Source: Verrucomicrobiota bacterium
Lineage (GTDB): Bacteria; Verrucomicrobiota; Verrucomicrobiia; Opitutales; Opitutaceae
Reading direction: 5' to 3'
Length of the DNA stretch: 64,000 nucleotides
Assembly: GCA_023428905.1 (NCBI GenBank)
Contig: JAEYWP010000008.1
Location: 62,001-126,000 of the forward strand
Made by a program: the position numbers and the translations under genes
In this document: piece after piece, positions 27,119-34,923 of the stretch
Layout: each line of letters starts with the position of its first letter
Position numbering within the stretch: position 1 is the stretch's first letter
The notes under the pieces: model-generated
Told to the model about the DNA's origin: nothing
The model's database searches: none
The model's input: the letters and a program-made list of their open reading frames with translations, nothing else

Positions 27119-27135
27119 CCCGGAATAATTCCGGG
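27119..27135. promoter_or_regulatory. 17-base palindrome between divergent gspG and glycan genes
   Basis: CCCGGAATAATTCCGGG is an 8-bp perfect inverted repeat around one central base, 62 bases before the plus-strand ATG at 27197 and 145 bases before gspG. It has no T-run. It could be an operator shared by the two promoters; the binding protein is unknown. Confidence 0.4.
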
Positions 27136-27196
27136 TAGCAGAGAGTCTTAACCCTGAGGGCACCTTTGTGACGTCTTGGTTACAATCTGGCGTCAC

Positions 27197-28291
27197 ATGC
27201 GTGTCGGCATCTACCTCCACTACCCCTTCCACGCGAAAATCTTCAAGACGACGGTCAGCGCGGTGGCCAACGAGCACGAGTGTCTCACCACCTCGCATCC
27301 GCTGGAGTTGGTCCGCTTCCGTCCGCACGTGGTCCTCGCCGCTGAAGACATCAGTTACCTGCACCTGCGAGCCCACCTTCCGAAGACGATATTTGTCCAC
27401 ACTCGGCACGGTCTTGCCAGTAAGGGAATCCCGGAGCGTTCGTTTCGTGCCGCGGACTACGTCTGTGTCACCAGCGATCAGGTGAAGGAGGACTTCCTGC
27501 GTCGGGGTATCCGTCCCCGGCGGGGGTATTGGACCATTGGGTACATCCAGATGGACAACCTGCTCGCCAGTCCGCGGCCGACCCTGATTCCGCCCGGTCG
27601 AAAGGTCATCCTTTACGCGCCGACCTGGCACCACGGCCTGTCGTCCCTCCCCCTGCTTGGACCTCGCGCGGTGGAATTGATCAAGGGTGCGAGTCCGGAC
27701 GCCTTCCTGGTGATCAAGCCGCATCCTCATGTGCAGCAGGGCGTGAACCCCACTCTGTCGCCCTGGATGCAGACGCTGCGGGAGGCGGCCTCCGGCCGCG
27801 ACGACGTCCATCTGATCGAGGACCGCTCCGAGGACATCATGCCCTGGCTGAAGGCGGCGGATGTTATGGTGACGGATGCCTCGAGCGTGCAGCTCGAATA
27901 CCTCGCCCTGGATCGGCCGCTGGTGCTGATCAACAATCCGGAGCGCTTCGCCTCCAAGCACTACGACCCCGAGGGTTATGAGTGGGCATGGCGCAAGATG
28001 GGCCAGCAGGTCGACGATCTGGAAACGCTGCCCGCGACTGTGGCGAACGCCCTGGAAAACCCGGCGACGGGTGCCGCCGGGAGGGCGGTTTACCGCGACA
28101 GGCTTTTTGGCAACACCGCCGACGGGCGGGCGGGTGAGCGGCTCGTTGCTCAACTGCGCACGCTGGAGCGTCAGGTCGCCTCCGAAGTTTCCCTCCGGGC
28201 AGTCGAGCCGTTCGGCCTCGTTTTTCACACCCTCCTACCCCACCTCCGCAATGCATCCTACCACGTCAAACGCCTGCTGCACTCCGCCTGA
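27197..28291 (+). CDS. CDP-glycerol glycerophosphotransferase-like protein (TagB/TagF type)
   Basis: This 364-residue cytoplasmic or membrane-associated transferase has the wording of the TagB/TagF/SpsB family. Visible blocks are VHTRHGLASKG (about residues 67-77), ILYAPTWHHG (about 137-146), LVIKPHPH, and VMVTDASSVQLEYLALDRPLV near 224-244. These histidines and the DxSS block form the active site that moves a polyol phosphate from CDP-alcohol to a growing chain. I use ATG 27197 over an upstream TTG. The gene overlaps the next one, a CDP-alcohol-type cytidylyltransferase, by 41 bases, so the two probably act in one pathway. Confidence 0.78.
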   Translation: MRVGIYLHYPFHAKIFKTTVSAVANEHECLTTSHPLELVRFRPHVVLAAEDISYLHLRAHLPKTIFVHTRHGLASKGIPERSFRAADYVCVTSDQVKEDFLRRGIRPRRGYWTIGYIQMDNLLASPRPTLIPPGRKVILYAPTWHHGLSSLPLLGPRAVELIKGASPDAFLVIKPHPHVQQGVNPTLSPWMQTLREAASGRDDVHLIEDRSEDIMPWLKAADVMVTDASSVQLEYLALDRPLVLINNPERFASKHYDPEGYEWAWRKMGQQVDDLETLPATVANALENPATGAAGRAVYRDRLFGNTADGRAGERLVAQLRTLERQVASEVSLRAVEPFGLVFHTLLPHLRNASYHVKRLLHSA

Positions 28292-29003
28292 GGTCACCGC
28301 CCTGATCCTGGCTGCCGGCGACGGTCAGCGCCTCGGCGGCCGGCCGAAGGCCTTCCTCGATTACCATCACGACAGCCTTCTTTGCCATGCCCTGACAGCA
28401 GTGGCGCCCTTTGCCGCTCACATCGTGGTGGGCGTGCGCGCGCCCGATCTTGAGCGTGCCCAGGAGCAATGCCAGCGGCACCCGTGTGCCGATCGTGTCA
28501 TCTGCGTCGCCGGCGGCGCTACCCGGCAGCAGACCCTGCACAACCTGCTTCTCGCCGCCCACACGCCCTATGTGCTGGTCCACGAAGTGGCGCGGCCGTG
28601 GGTCACCGCCGATGAGTTTCAACAGCTCCTCACCTCCGTGTCGGAGCATGAAGCCGTGGTGCTTTACACCCGCATCCCGGTGCGCGACTCCGTTGGCCTG
28701 CTCGCCGACGGTGAGCTGGGAGAGATCCTTCCGCGGTCCTCCCTCATCGCTCTCCAGACGCCGCACGCTTACCAGCTTGAGGTGTTGCAGGAAGTGTATG
28801 CCCGGGCTGCCGCCGAAGGCTGGCGGGAGGACAGCACAGCCGCCCTCGTAAAGCGGGGAGGCCATAAGGTGCACCTCATTGAAGGGTCGCCGCGAAATGT
28901 AAAAGTCACCTACCCCGAAGACCTGGCCGCCCTCGTCTCACCAATGGCGGAAGATGTGCCCGGAACACGCAGCACCATTGCAATCGCCCACGCGGGTGCT
29001 TGA
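28251..29003 (+). CDS. IspD/TarI-type cytidylyltransferase
   Basis: This 250-residue nucleotidyltransferase of the GT-A-like fold begins VTALILAAGDGQRLGGRPKAF (residues 15-35), the CTP-binding loop with Lys33. It has VLVHEVARPWV where IspD has HDAARP, and VKVTYPEDL near the end. The family makes CDP-methylerythritol (IspD) or CDP-ribitol/CDP-glycerol-type donors (TarI and relatives). Because it directly follows and overlaps a TagF-like polymer gene, I favour a CDP-polyol role, but IspD cannot be excluded. The Asp-to-Glu change in the HDAARP block supports a non-standard substrate. Confidence 0.75.
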   Translation: MHPTTSNACCTPPEVTALILAAGDGQRLGGRPKAFLDYHHDSLLCHALTAVAPFAAHIVVGVRAPDLERAQEQCQRHPCADRVICVAGGATRQQTLHNLLLAAHTPYVLVHEVARPWVTADEFQQLLTSVSEHEAVVLYTRIPVRDSVGLLADGELGEILPRSSLIALQTPHAYQLEVLQEVYARAAAEGWREDSTAALVKRGGHKVHLIEGSPRNVKVTYPEDLAALVSPMAEDVPGTRSTIAIAHAGA

Positions 29004-29034
29004 ATCGCCGCTCGCTCTTCTCCGCCCCCACCCC

Positions 29035-30369
29035 ATGTCCTTCGGACTTCCCCCCGGGCTTAGCCGCTGGGTCCACACCCTGGCCCAGAATCCGATCGCG
29101 AAATTCGGCAACAAGACCCTGCGCCGCGTGCGCATCGCCGCACTCTCCCTGGCGCGGGCGACGCCGGCGTTGCGCGCCCGTTTCCATCTCCCCGCCAACC
29201 GCACCGTCTCGCCGCTCTCCCCTCATGCCGACGGAGGCATGGCGGTCTCCGCCCTGCATGAGAACCACGCCTTCCGGCGCCGGCTGCCGGACCTGCCGGA
29301 GGATTTCGCTGCCCGGCCATTTTATGCGACGCGCACGCGCGAGACCGCGTCACCGAGCTACGTTGCGTCCTTTAAGGACGGATACATCTGGGGTTATTCC
29401 CACGGCGCGGTGTTCACGGGCGACGGACACTTCGTCCCCGAGTTCACGCGCGATCCCTGGGGCGCCGCCCTGCACGGCGTATGGACCCGGCACCGTCTGC
29501 CGCAGAAGCGCCGGGTGGCCGGACGCATGCTCTACCTGGTGACGCCGGAGGCGGCGACCAACTACCACCACTGGATGATCGATCTGCTGCCGCGGATCGG
29601 CACGGTACTGCGCGCTGGGTATTCGCTTTCCGACTTCGACACGGTCGTCGTCAATCACAGCAATGCCCCCTTTCAGCTGGCCACGCTGGAGCACCTCGGG
29701 ATCGACCGCTCCCGGGTGGTCGCGCCCGACCCCGGCGTCTGCCTCCAGGCGGACGAACTGGTGGTACCGTCGCTAAAACCCTCCAACGAGGCGGTGCCGA
29801 CGGAGGACATCCGTTTCCTGCGCGACAGCTTCCTCGGCAAAGCGCCCCGTCCGCGCCCCACCCGCCGGCTTTTTCTCAGCCGAAGCGACGCCCTGATGCG
29901 CCGGCTCACCAATGAAACGGCACTGGTGGAGATCCTGAAGGAACATGGGATTGAGACCATCACGCCGGGATCGTTGACCGTGCCGGAGCAGGCCGCGCTC
30001 TTCGCGGACGCCGAGCTCGTCATCGGCAACGGGGCGGGCCTTGCCAACCTCGCCTTCGCCACCCCGGGCGCGCGCGTGCTCGAACTCGCCACCCCGCGCT
30101 GGCTGACCGTCTACCACTGGATGATCTCCGCGCGCCTGGCGCTCCATCACTCGATCTTGGTGGCGGATGGTCAGGTGCACGCCGGCGATCCAAAGATCGG
30201 CGACCGGCATGAGGATTTCTCCATCCAGCCGGCCAAGTTTCGCCGAGCCGTGCAAGGCGTGGTGACTGCGACCACGGTGGCACGGGTCGGTCTGCGGGGA
30301 GCACCCGCGCCCGCCGCACCGGTGTCGCCCACCGTGTTCCTTCGCTCGGGTTGCGCCGCCGGAGCCTGA
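29035..30369 (+). CDS. Glycosyltransferase family 61 protein
   Basis: This 444-residue protein has the GT61 (DUF563) core. YLVTPEAATNYHHWMIDLLPRI sits about residues 170-191, where the conserved NYxHWxxDxLP block is visible. RRLFLSRSDALMRRLTNE follows, then LVIGNGAGLANLAFATPGARVLEL near 335-358. GT61 enzymes add pentoses or other sugars to glycans. The ATG at 29035 is 31 bases after the cytidylyltransferase stop, so it is the third gene of the same transcript. The acceptor is unknown. The terminal part is alanine/proline-rich. Confidence 0.82.
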   Translation: MSFGLPPGLSRWVHTLAQNPIAKFGNKTLRRVRIAALSLARATPALRARFHLPANRTVSPLSPHADGGMAVSALHENHAFRRRLPDLPEDFAARPFYATRTRETASPSYVASFKDGYIWGYSHGAVFTGDGHFVPEFTRDPWGAALHGVWTRHRLPQKRRVAGRMLYLVTPEAATNYHHWMIDLLPRIGTVLRAGYSLSDFDTVVVNHSNAPFQLATLEHLGIDRSRVVAPDPGVCLQADELVVPSLKPSNEAVPTEDIRFLRDSFLGKAPRPRPTRRLFLSRSDALMRRLTNETALVEILKEHGIETITPGSLTVPEQAALFADAELVIGNGAGLANLAFATPGARVLELATPRWLTVYHWMISARLALHHSILVADGQVHAGDPKIGDRHEDFSIQPAKFRRAVQGVVTATTVARVGLRGAPAPAAPVSPTVFLRSGCAAGA

Positions 30370-30391
30370 ACGGGCGGCCCGCCACCCTTCG

Positions 30392-31558
30392 CTACGAACG
30401 GCGGGAAATATTGCCGCGGACGGCGGCAGTCTCGGCGATAAAACGCGCCACCGCAACCGGCCAGTGGATACCTGCGGCGCGCACGCTCCGGCGCAGGTGC
30501 GCCAGGGAGCCACGCCACTCACCGCGGCGGGCTTTGAGGGTGGCATGACTGAGCCAGCCGCACGCATTTGCCACGCGGATACGCCGGGCCCAGCCGGACA
30601 CCGGTCGCGGGGGCGAAAAGCGCGACGCCACCGCCGCCAGCAATCGCTCCGCCGCGTCCCAGTCGCGGCTCGGGTCGTCGTAGCGGACCCAGAAGTCGCG
30701 CAGCAGCACCACCTCATCGCGCGTCAATGCGAGGCCGCAGGCACGCTCGATCTCCTCCCGACAGGCCAGCAGGCTGAAATCGGCGTAACGGAACGTGTTC
30801 TGTTTGGTGACCGAGTTCGGATTGGCGGAGCGCCAGGCGTACAGCGGTTCCGGCACCACCCCGAATTGTCCGTGCCGGATCAGCCGAATCCACAGTTCCG
30901 TGGCCTCGCTGAGATGATATTTTACGAGGTAGCCACCCACCTCCCGGACCGCCCGGGCGTTCAACATCACCTGCCCATGCGCGTTCAACCGGTTGTAGAA
31001 AAGCAGGAAATACGGAAGCAGCTCCTGCTGGAAACAGATGCCCCGCCAGCCGGGTCGGATGGAGTCATCCGCCTCAATGACGTCGAAAGGCGAGGTGATC
31101 AGCGCGGCGTCGGGCATGCGCCGGGCGAGCGCCAGCTGTTTCTCCAGCCGGGTGGGATACGAAACATCGTCCGCGTCCATTCGTGCGATCCATGGTGCCC
31201 GCGCGAGGCCGAGGCCGCGGTTCAGCGTCTTGACCACGCCCATGTTCCTGGGGTTGGGGCAGGAACGGATGCGGCGGTCGGCGGCGGCGTAGGCCTCGAT
31301 CCGCTCCCGGGTGCCATCGGTTGAGCCATCGTCGATGATGATCAGCTCAAAGTCGCGCCAGGTCTGGGCGAGGATGCTCTCCACCGCCGGGGCAAGGAAG
31401 GCTCCGGCGTTGTAGGCCGGCATCAGGACGGAGACGGCCGGCACCGGCCTGGCCCCCTCGTCGCCACCGATCAAATACGAGTCCAGCGGTCCCTCTGCCT
31501 GCGGGCTGGCGGGGAAGGGGGGCTGGCTCTGCACCGGGCTCGACGGTTGCGGATTCAT
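30392..31558 (-). CDS. Family 2 glycosyltransferase
   Basis: This 388-residue inverting transferase has GT-A fold motifs: VSVLMPAYNAGAFL (about residues 42-55), the nucleotide site IIIDDGSTDGT, and the metal-binding DADD in RMDADDVSYP. Acceptor-side sequence after ATELWIRL completes the domain. There are no clear membrane helices, so it works at the cytoplasmic face on a surface glycan. Its ATG overlaps the stop of the pyruvyl-transferase-like gene upstream (ATGA), so the two are translated together. It is convergent with the GT61 gene, 22 bases apart. Confidence 0.87.
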   Translation of the reverse strand: MNPQPSSPVQSQPPFPASPQAEGPLDSYLIGGDEGARPVPAVSVLMPAYNAGAFLAPAVESILAQTWRDFELIIIDDGSTDGTRERIEAYAAADRRIRSCPNPRNMGVVKTLNRGLGLARAPWIARMDADDVSYPTRLEKQLALARRMPDAALITSPFDVIEADDSIRPGWRGICFQQELLPYFLLFYNRLNAHGQVMLNARAVREVGGYLVKYHLSEATELWIRLIRHGQFGVVPEPLYAWRSANPNSVTKQNTFRYADFSLLACREEIERACGLALTRDEVVLLRDFWVRYDDPSRDWDAAERLLAAVASRFSPPRPVSGWARRIRVANACGWLSHATLKARRGEWRGSLAHLRRSVRAAGIHWPVAVARFIAETAAVRGNISRRS

Positions 31559-32466
31559 CGTGCGACCGCGGTTCCACGCCCCAGCCCGCGGAGCCAGGCG
31601 CGCGTCTTGTAGGCGTGCCGGCGGGCGTGCCAATAAAGGGCGCGGCCAAATTCGAAGAAGGAGAACGGCTGTTTTCCGACAAAGTGCACGTTGGAGTAGG
31701 TCGAAAGGCTGTGGTGGTAGATGGCCTCGTTCTTGTAATAAGAATTGCAATACATCCAGACCTGCCGGCCCATCATCGCGCCGGTGATGGCGGCGTGGGT
31801 GCGATCGGTGTGGATCTCGGAGTAGCGCGAGACGAAGTCGAGGAGCGCAGTCGCTTCGGTGTCGGGCCCGTGGGAGGCATCGTGGCGCTCGAGGTCGCGG
31901 GGGCGGCGCTCGAAGGTGACCTCCTTGTCGCGGCGGAAAATTCCGATCCGTCCGGCGTGCGGCCGCGCCGCCCAGGTGCCGAGATCGGCGGCAAAAGCCA
32001 GGTCATGAGAGAGGCGCAGGCGCTCCGGGGGCACACCGAGCGCAAGAAGGCCTGCGTGGCTGACCTTCTCCCGACAATAGACGGTGTATCGAGCGTCCCA
32101 GCTGCGGGCGAAGGCGGCGATGGCGGCTACGTCGGACTCGTACGATCCCGGGAGCAGGATCACACGGGACGCGTTCCGGGCCAGGCGTTCGGTGACCGCG
32201 ACCATGGTGTGGGTCGAGCGGCAGAAGGCCCCGGCGGTGAAGACAAGGAGGACGTCCGTCTCCAGGCTCGCCGGTGCGCGGGTCTCGTAAACCTCTTCAA
32301 ACGACAACCCCAGCCGCCGCAGCAAGTCGCGTCCCCCCAGGTGGATGACGCCATCGCCCCGATTGCCACGATTGACCAGCAAGGTGATCCGTAGGCCGCG
32401 CAAGCTGCGCAGCTCCTCGCACAACTCCGCGTGGAGAAGAAACGCCTCTGGGGTAGTCGTCTGCAT
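31555..32466 (-). CDS. Polysaccharide pyruvyl transferase-like protein
   Basis: This 303-residue protein matches the style of the polysaccharide pyruvyl transferase family, which adds ketal pyruvate from phosphoenolpyruvate to exported glycans. Visible landmarks are NRGNRGDGVIHLG near the N-terminus (about residues 33-45), YTVYCREKVSHAGL in the middle, and RTHAAITGAMMGRQVW with TYSNVHFVGK near the end. The family often supplies the acidic decoration of exopolysaccharide. I start at ATG 32466, where similarity begins. It lies just downstream of the tRNA-Arg gene and is coupled to the family 2 glycosyltransferase. Confidence 0.75.
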   Translation of the reverse strand: MQTTTPEAFLLHAELCEELRSLRGLRITLLVNRGNRGDGVIHLGGRDLLRRLGLSFEEVYETRAPASLETDVLLVFTAGAFCRSTHTMVAVTERLARNASRVILLPGSYESDVAAIAAFARSWDARYTVYCREKVSHAGLLALGVPPERLRLSHDLAFAADLGTWAARPHAGRIGIFRRDKEVTFERRPRDLERHDASHGPDTEATALLDFVSRYSEIHTDRTHAAITGAMMGRQVWMYCNSYYKNEAIYHHSLSTYSNVHFVGKQPFSFFEFGRALYWHARRHAYKTRAWLRGLGRGTAVAR

Positions 32467-32525
32467 TAGCTTCGGCCGCCTGACCGTTAATCCCGTCACC
32501 GGTTCGTCACGTCCTTGAGACAAAC

Positions 32526-32601
32526 TGGTGCCCCCGCCCGGACTTGAACCGGGATGCGCGGTTTAGGAAACCGCTGCTCTATCCAGTTGAGCTACGGGGA
32601 C
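32526..32601 (-). tRNA. tRNA-Arg (anticodon CCU)
   Basis: The minus strand folds into a full cloverleaf of 76 bases. The acceptor GTCCCCG pairs with CGGGGGC, the D arm is GCTC/GAGC, and the anticodon stem GCGGT/ACCGC encloses loop TTCCTAA (anticodon CCT). The T arm is CCGGT-TCAAGTC... and the CCA end is encoded. It reads the rare AGG codon. The 3' end faces the glycan gene cluster. Confidence 0.97.
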
Positions 32602-32732
32602 TGGGTGGGTGAACCGGCATGAAGACGGACGGAGCGCTCTGGATCGAGCGGTTTTTCGCCCCGAAATTCGGGTGAAGGCCGGCACGAACGTGGGGCAGAC
32701 AAAGCGTTTTCACGCCTCCGTGCTTGCAATTA

Positions 32733-32752
32733 GACCAAATGGTCAACAATCT
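32733..32752. promoter_or_regulatory. Candidate TetR operator upstream of the regulator gene
   Basis: GACCAAATGGTC (32733-32744) is a perfect 5-bp inverted repeat, and the bases to 32752 extend it to GGTCAACAAT. It lies 18 bases before the regulator ATG, between a weak TTGCAA and AACAAT that could be -35 and -10. A related GTCAAC site recurs before the efflux genes. Autoregulation is inferred. Confidence 0.45.
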
Positions 32753-32761
32753 CTCCCCATC

Positions 32762-33373
32762 ATGGGACGCACCTCCGACGCCAAAGAACGCTTGATGGCC
32801 GCTGCCATCGACCTGATCTGGCAGGAAAGTTATGGCGGCGTGACGATCGATGACATCTGCAAGCGAGCCGATGTCCGGAAAGGAAGCTTTTATTATTTCT
32901 TCCCCGGCAAGGCGGAACTCGCCGCCGCCGCGGTGGAACGCATGTGGGAGGAAGAGCTCAAGCCCTTCCTCGATCGGCACTTGTCGCCCGACAAGGACCC
33001 GGTGCAGCGTTTTCGGGATTATTTCGAGGCCATCGTCGACGCCAATCAGGAGCTTTTCGACAAGCACCAAAAAGTGCTGGGCTGCCCGATGTGCGCGGTG
33101 GGCAATGAGGTGTGCACCAACCAAGAGGTGGTCAGCAAAGCCATCCGCGACGTCTTTGCCCGCAAACGGCGGTATTACGAATCCGCCATCCGCGATGCGA
33201 TTGCCGCCGGCGCGATGGAGCCATGCGATCCGGCCGAGGCTGCCACTGCTCTTTTTGGCCTGCTCAACGGGCTGATCACACAGTCCCGGATCATGAACGA
33301 GCCGGCCCTGCTCAAGAATCTTCCCAAGACCGCCCTCGCCATGTTGAAACTCAAATCGCCCAGCGCGGTTTGA
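32762..33373 (+). CDS. TetR/AcrR-family transcriptional regulator
   Basis: This 203-residue repressor-type protein has the N-terminal helix-turn-helix clear at residues 10-50 (RLMAAAIDLIWQESYGGVTIDDICKRADVRKGSFYYFF, the FYYFFPGK end being diagnostic). The helical ligand domain carries a cysteine cluster, GCPMCAVGNEVC (Cys108, Cys111, Cys118), plus Cys33 in the reader helix. Such cysteines can sense electrophiles or oxidants, as in NemR. I start at ATG 32762, since the frame upstream has no similarity. The gene ends in its own terminator and is followed by an RND efflux pair, which it probably controls. Confidence 0.9.
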   Translation: MGRTSDAKERLMAAAIDLIWQESYGGVTIDDICKRADVRKGSFYYFFPGKAELAAAAVERMWEEELKPFLDRHLSPDKDPVQRFRDYFEAIVDANQELFDKHQKVLGCPMCAVGNEVCTNQEVVSKAIRDVFARKRRYYESAIRDAIAAGAMEPCDPAEAATALFGLLNGLITQSRIMNEPALLKNLPKTALAMLKLKSPSAV

Positions 33374-33421
33374 GGGTCCTCCACGCCTAAAAGTACACGC
33401 TTTCCCATCCTTAAGTCCTTC

Positions 33422-33446
33422 CGCGCAGCCACTCTGCGCGTTTTTT
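33422..33446 (+). terminator. Intrinsic terminator after the TetR gene
   Basis: CGCGCAG (33422-33428) and CTGCGCG (33434-33440) make a perfect 7-bp stem with a CCACT loop, followed directly by six T (33441-33446). The efflux genes therefore need their own promoter. Confidence 0.9.
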
Positions 33447-33463
33447 CAAGCCACTTACTTTAC

Positions 33464-33479
33464 TATTTAGTCAACTATT
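33464..33479. promoter_or_regulatory. Second candidate TetR site, upstream of the efflux genes
   Basis: TATTTAGTCAACTATT shares the GTCAAC core and an A/T-rich flank with the site at 32733-32752 (9 of 14 aligned bases identical). It lies in the AT-rich gap between the TetR terminator and the efflux operon, where that operon's promoter is expected. Confidence 0.35.
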
Positions 33480-33485
33480 CGCGTC

Positions 33486-33683
33486 ATGCCACACAGCTCC
33501 ACTCCTCGTTCAACCTCCCGCAACCGTCTTTCCGCACCGCGGGTTTACCCGGGCGCCCGATTCTCGGCGCGCCTCTCCGCCCGCGGGCTCTCCCAGGAAC
33601 CGCGCGCCGGCGTCCCCGGCAGGCTCTGGGACCCCACGTTGCTCGATCGTCTCGTCCAGCCCCTCAGCCGGATCCGCGACTAA
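33486..33683 (+). CDS. Possible small basic protein, doubtful
   Basis: A 65-codon frame lies between the TetR terminator and the efflux operon. The product is rich in Arg, Ser and Pro, with a possibly amphipathic end (LWDPTLLDRLVQPLSRI). No ribosome-binding site is seen and I recognise no family. It may be a leader peptide of the efflux transcript or a chance frame in the 360-base gap. Confidence 0.25.
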   Translation: MPHSSTPRSTSRNRLSAPRVYPGARFSARLSARGLSQEPRAGVPGRLWDPTLLDRLVQPLSRIRD

Positions 33684-33733
33684 GGACCGCCGCATCATCC
33701 GCCCTTTTTTTTACGAACCAACCTGCTCACACC

Positions 33734-34912
33734 ATGAATCGCCGTCTTCTCCTTTCCACCTCCGCACTTGCCCTGGCCCTGGGTGGATTTGCGGTGTTCC
33801 GCCACACCACCAGCGCCCCGCTCGCCGCCTCCACCGCATCCGCTCCACCGCCTCCCGCCGTCACCGTTGCAGCGGTGGAGGAGCGGACCTTTGCCGAATC
33901 CGAGGAACTGACCGGGCGCGTCGAAGCCATGGAGTTGGTTGACCTCCGCGCTGAAGTGGGCGGGCGCCTTGCCGCCGTCCATTTTGCCGCCGGCCAAACC
34001 GTGGAGGCGGGTGCCGTGCTCTTCACCATCGATCCGCGCACCTACGAGGCCCTTCATGCAGCAGCGCGGGCGGGAGTCGCCCGTGCGGAGGCGCAATCCG
34101 CCATCGCAGCGCGGGAGGCCGAACGCGCCGAAGCGCTTTTTGAACGCCAGGTGATCAGCGCGGAGGAGGCCGAGCGCCGCCGCTCCGTTGCGGCGGAAGC
34201 GTCCGCCTCACTCCTCGCGGCAAAGGCGGAGCTTCAGCGCGCCGCACTCGATCTGGAACGCACCCAGGTGCGCGCGCCCATCACCGGGCGCGTCTCCCGC
34301 GCCCTCATTACCCAGGGCAATCTCGTTTCGCCCTCCAGCGTGCTCACGACCCTCGTCTCCACCGGGCCTGCGTACGTGTATGCCGACATTCCCGAATCCA
34401 CTGTCCTGCGTTTCCAGCGCCTCGAGCGCGAGGGTCGGGTCCAGCGGGACGCCCAGGGCCGGATCCCGGTGGAGCTCGCGCTGGCGGACGAACACGGGTA
34501 TTCAAGGCGTGGCTACGTGGAAAGCACCGACAACCGCGTCTCCGACTCCACCGGAACCCTGGTCGTGCGGATGGTGTTCCCCAATGCCGATCACGCGCTC
34601 GTCCCCGGCCTCTTCGCCCGCGTGCGGGTGCCGCTCAGCGAGCCGCGACAGACCCTGCTGATCGGGGAGCGCGCCATCGGCACGGACCAGAGCCAGAAAT
34701 TCGTCCTGACCGTGGGCGATGACGGCAAGGCCACCTACCGCGCGGTGGAGCTCGGCGGGACGGTCGACGGCAAACGCATCGTCCGCGCCGGCCTGCAACG
34801 CGGCGAGCGCGTGATCGTCAACGGCCTGCAGCGCGTCCGCCCCGGCATGGTGGTGGCGGCGCGGGTCGAGGCGCCCACCTCCGCCGCCCAGGTCGCGATG
34901 GCCCAACGCTGA
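33734..34912 (+). CDS. RND efflux periplasmic adaptor (membrane fusion protein)
   Basis: This 392-residue protein has an N-terminal signal or membrane anchor (residues 4-22; no lipobox Cys, so not lipidated). The AcrA/MexA order follows: first lipoyl half-motif (LVDLRAEVGGRLAAVHFAAG), an alpha-helical hairpin rich in Ala/Glu (about 105-165), second half (VRAPITGRVSRALITQGNLV), beta-barrel and membrane-proximal domains ending near VNGLQRVRPGMVV. It bridges the inner-membrane pump encoded 11 bases downstream to an outer-membrane channel that is not encoded here. Confidence 0.93.
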   Translation: MNRRLLLSTSALALALGGFAVFRHTTSAPLAASTASAPPPPAVTVAAVEERTFAESEELTGRVEAMELVDLRAEVGGRLAAVHFAAGQTVEAGAVLFTIDPRTYEALHAAARAGVARAEAQSAIAAREAERAEALFERQVISAEEAERRRSVAAEASASLLAAKAELQRAALDLERTQVRAPITGRVSRALITQGNLVSPSSVLTTLVSTGPAYVYADIPESTVLRFQRLEREGRVQRDAQGRIPVELALADEHGYSRRGYVESTDNRVSDSTGTLVVRMVFPNADHALVPGLFARVRVPLSEPRQTLLIGERAIGTDQSQKFVLTVGDDGKATYRAVELGGTVDGKRIVRAGLQRGERVIVNGLQRVRPGMVVAARVEAPTSAAQVAMAQR

Positions 34913-34923
34913 CACCGGTCCCG

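Noticed and set aside
27197..32601. Genomic island inserted at tRNA-Arg
   Set aside because: The glycan genes abut the tRNA 3' end, but I see no integrase and no second copy of the tRNA end that would mark the far boundary. Composition also does not change.
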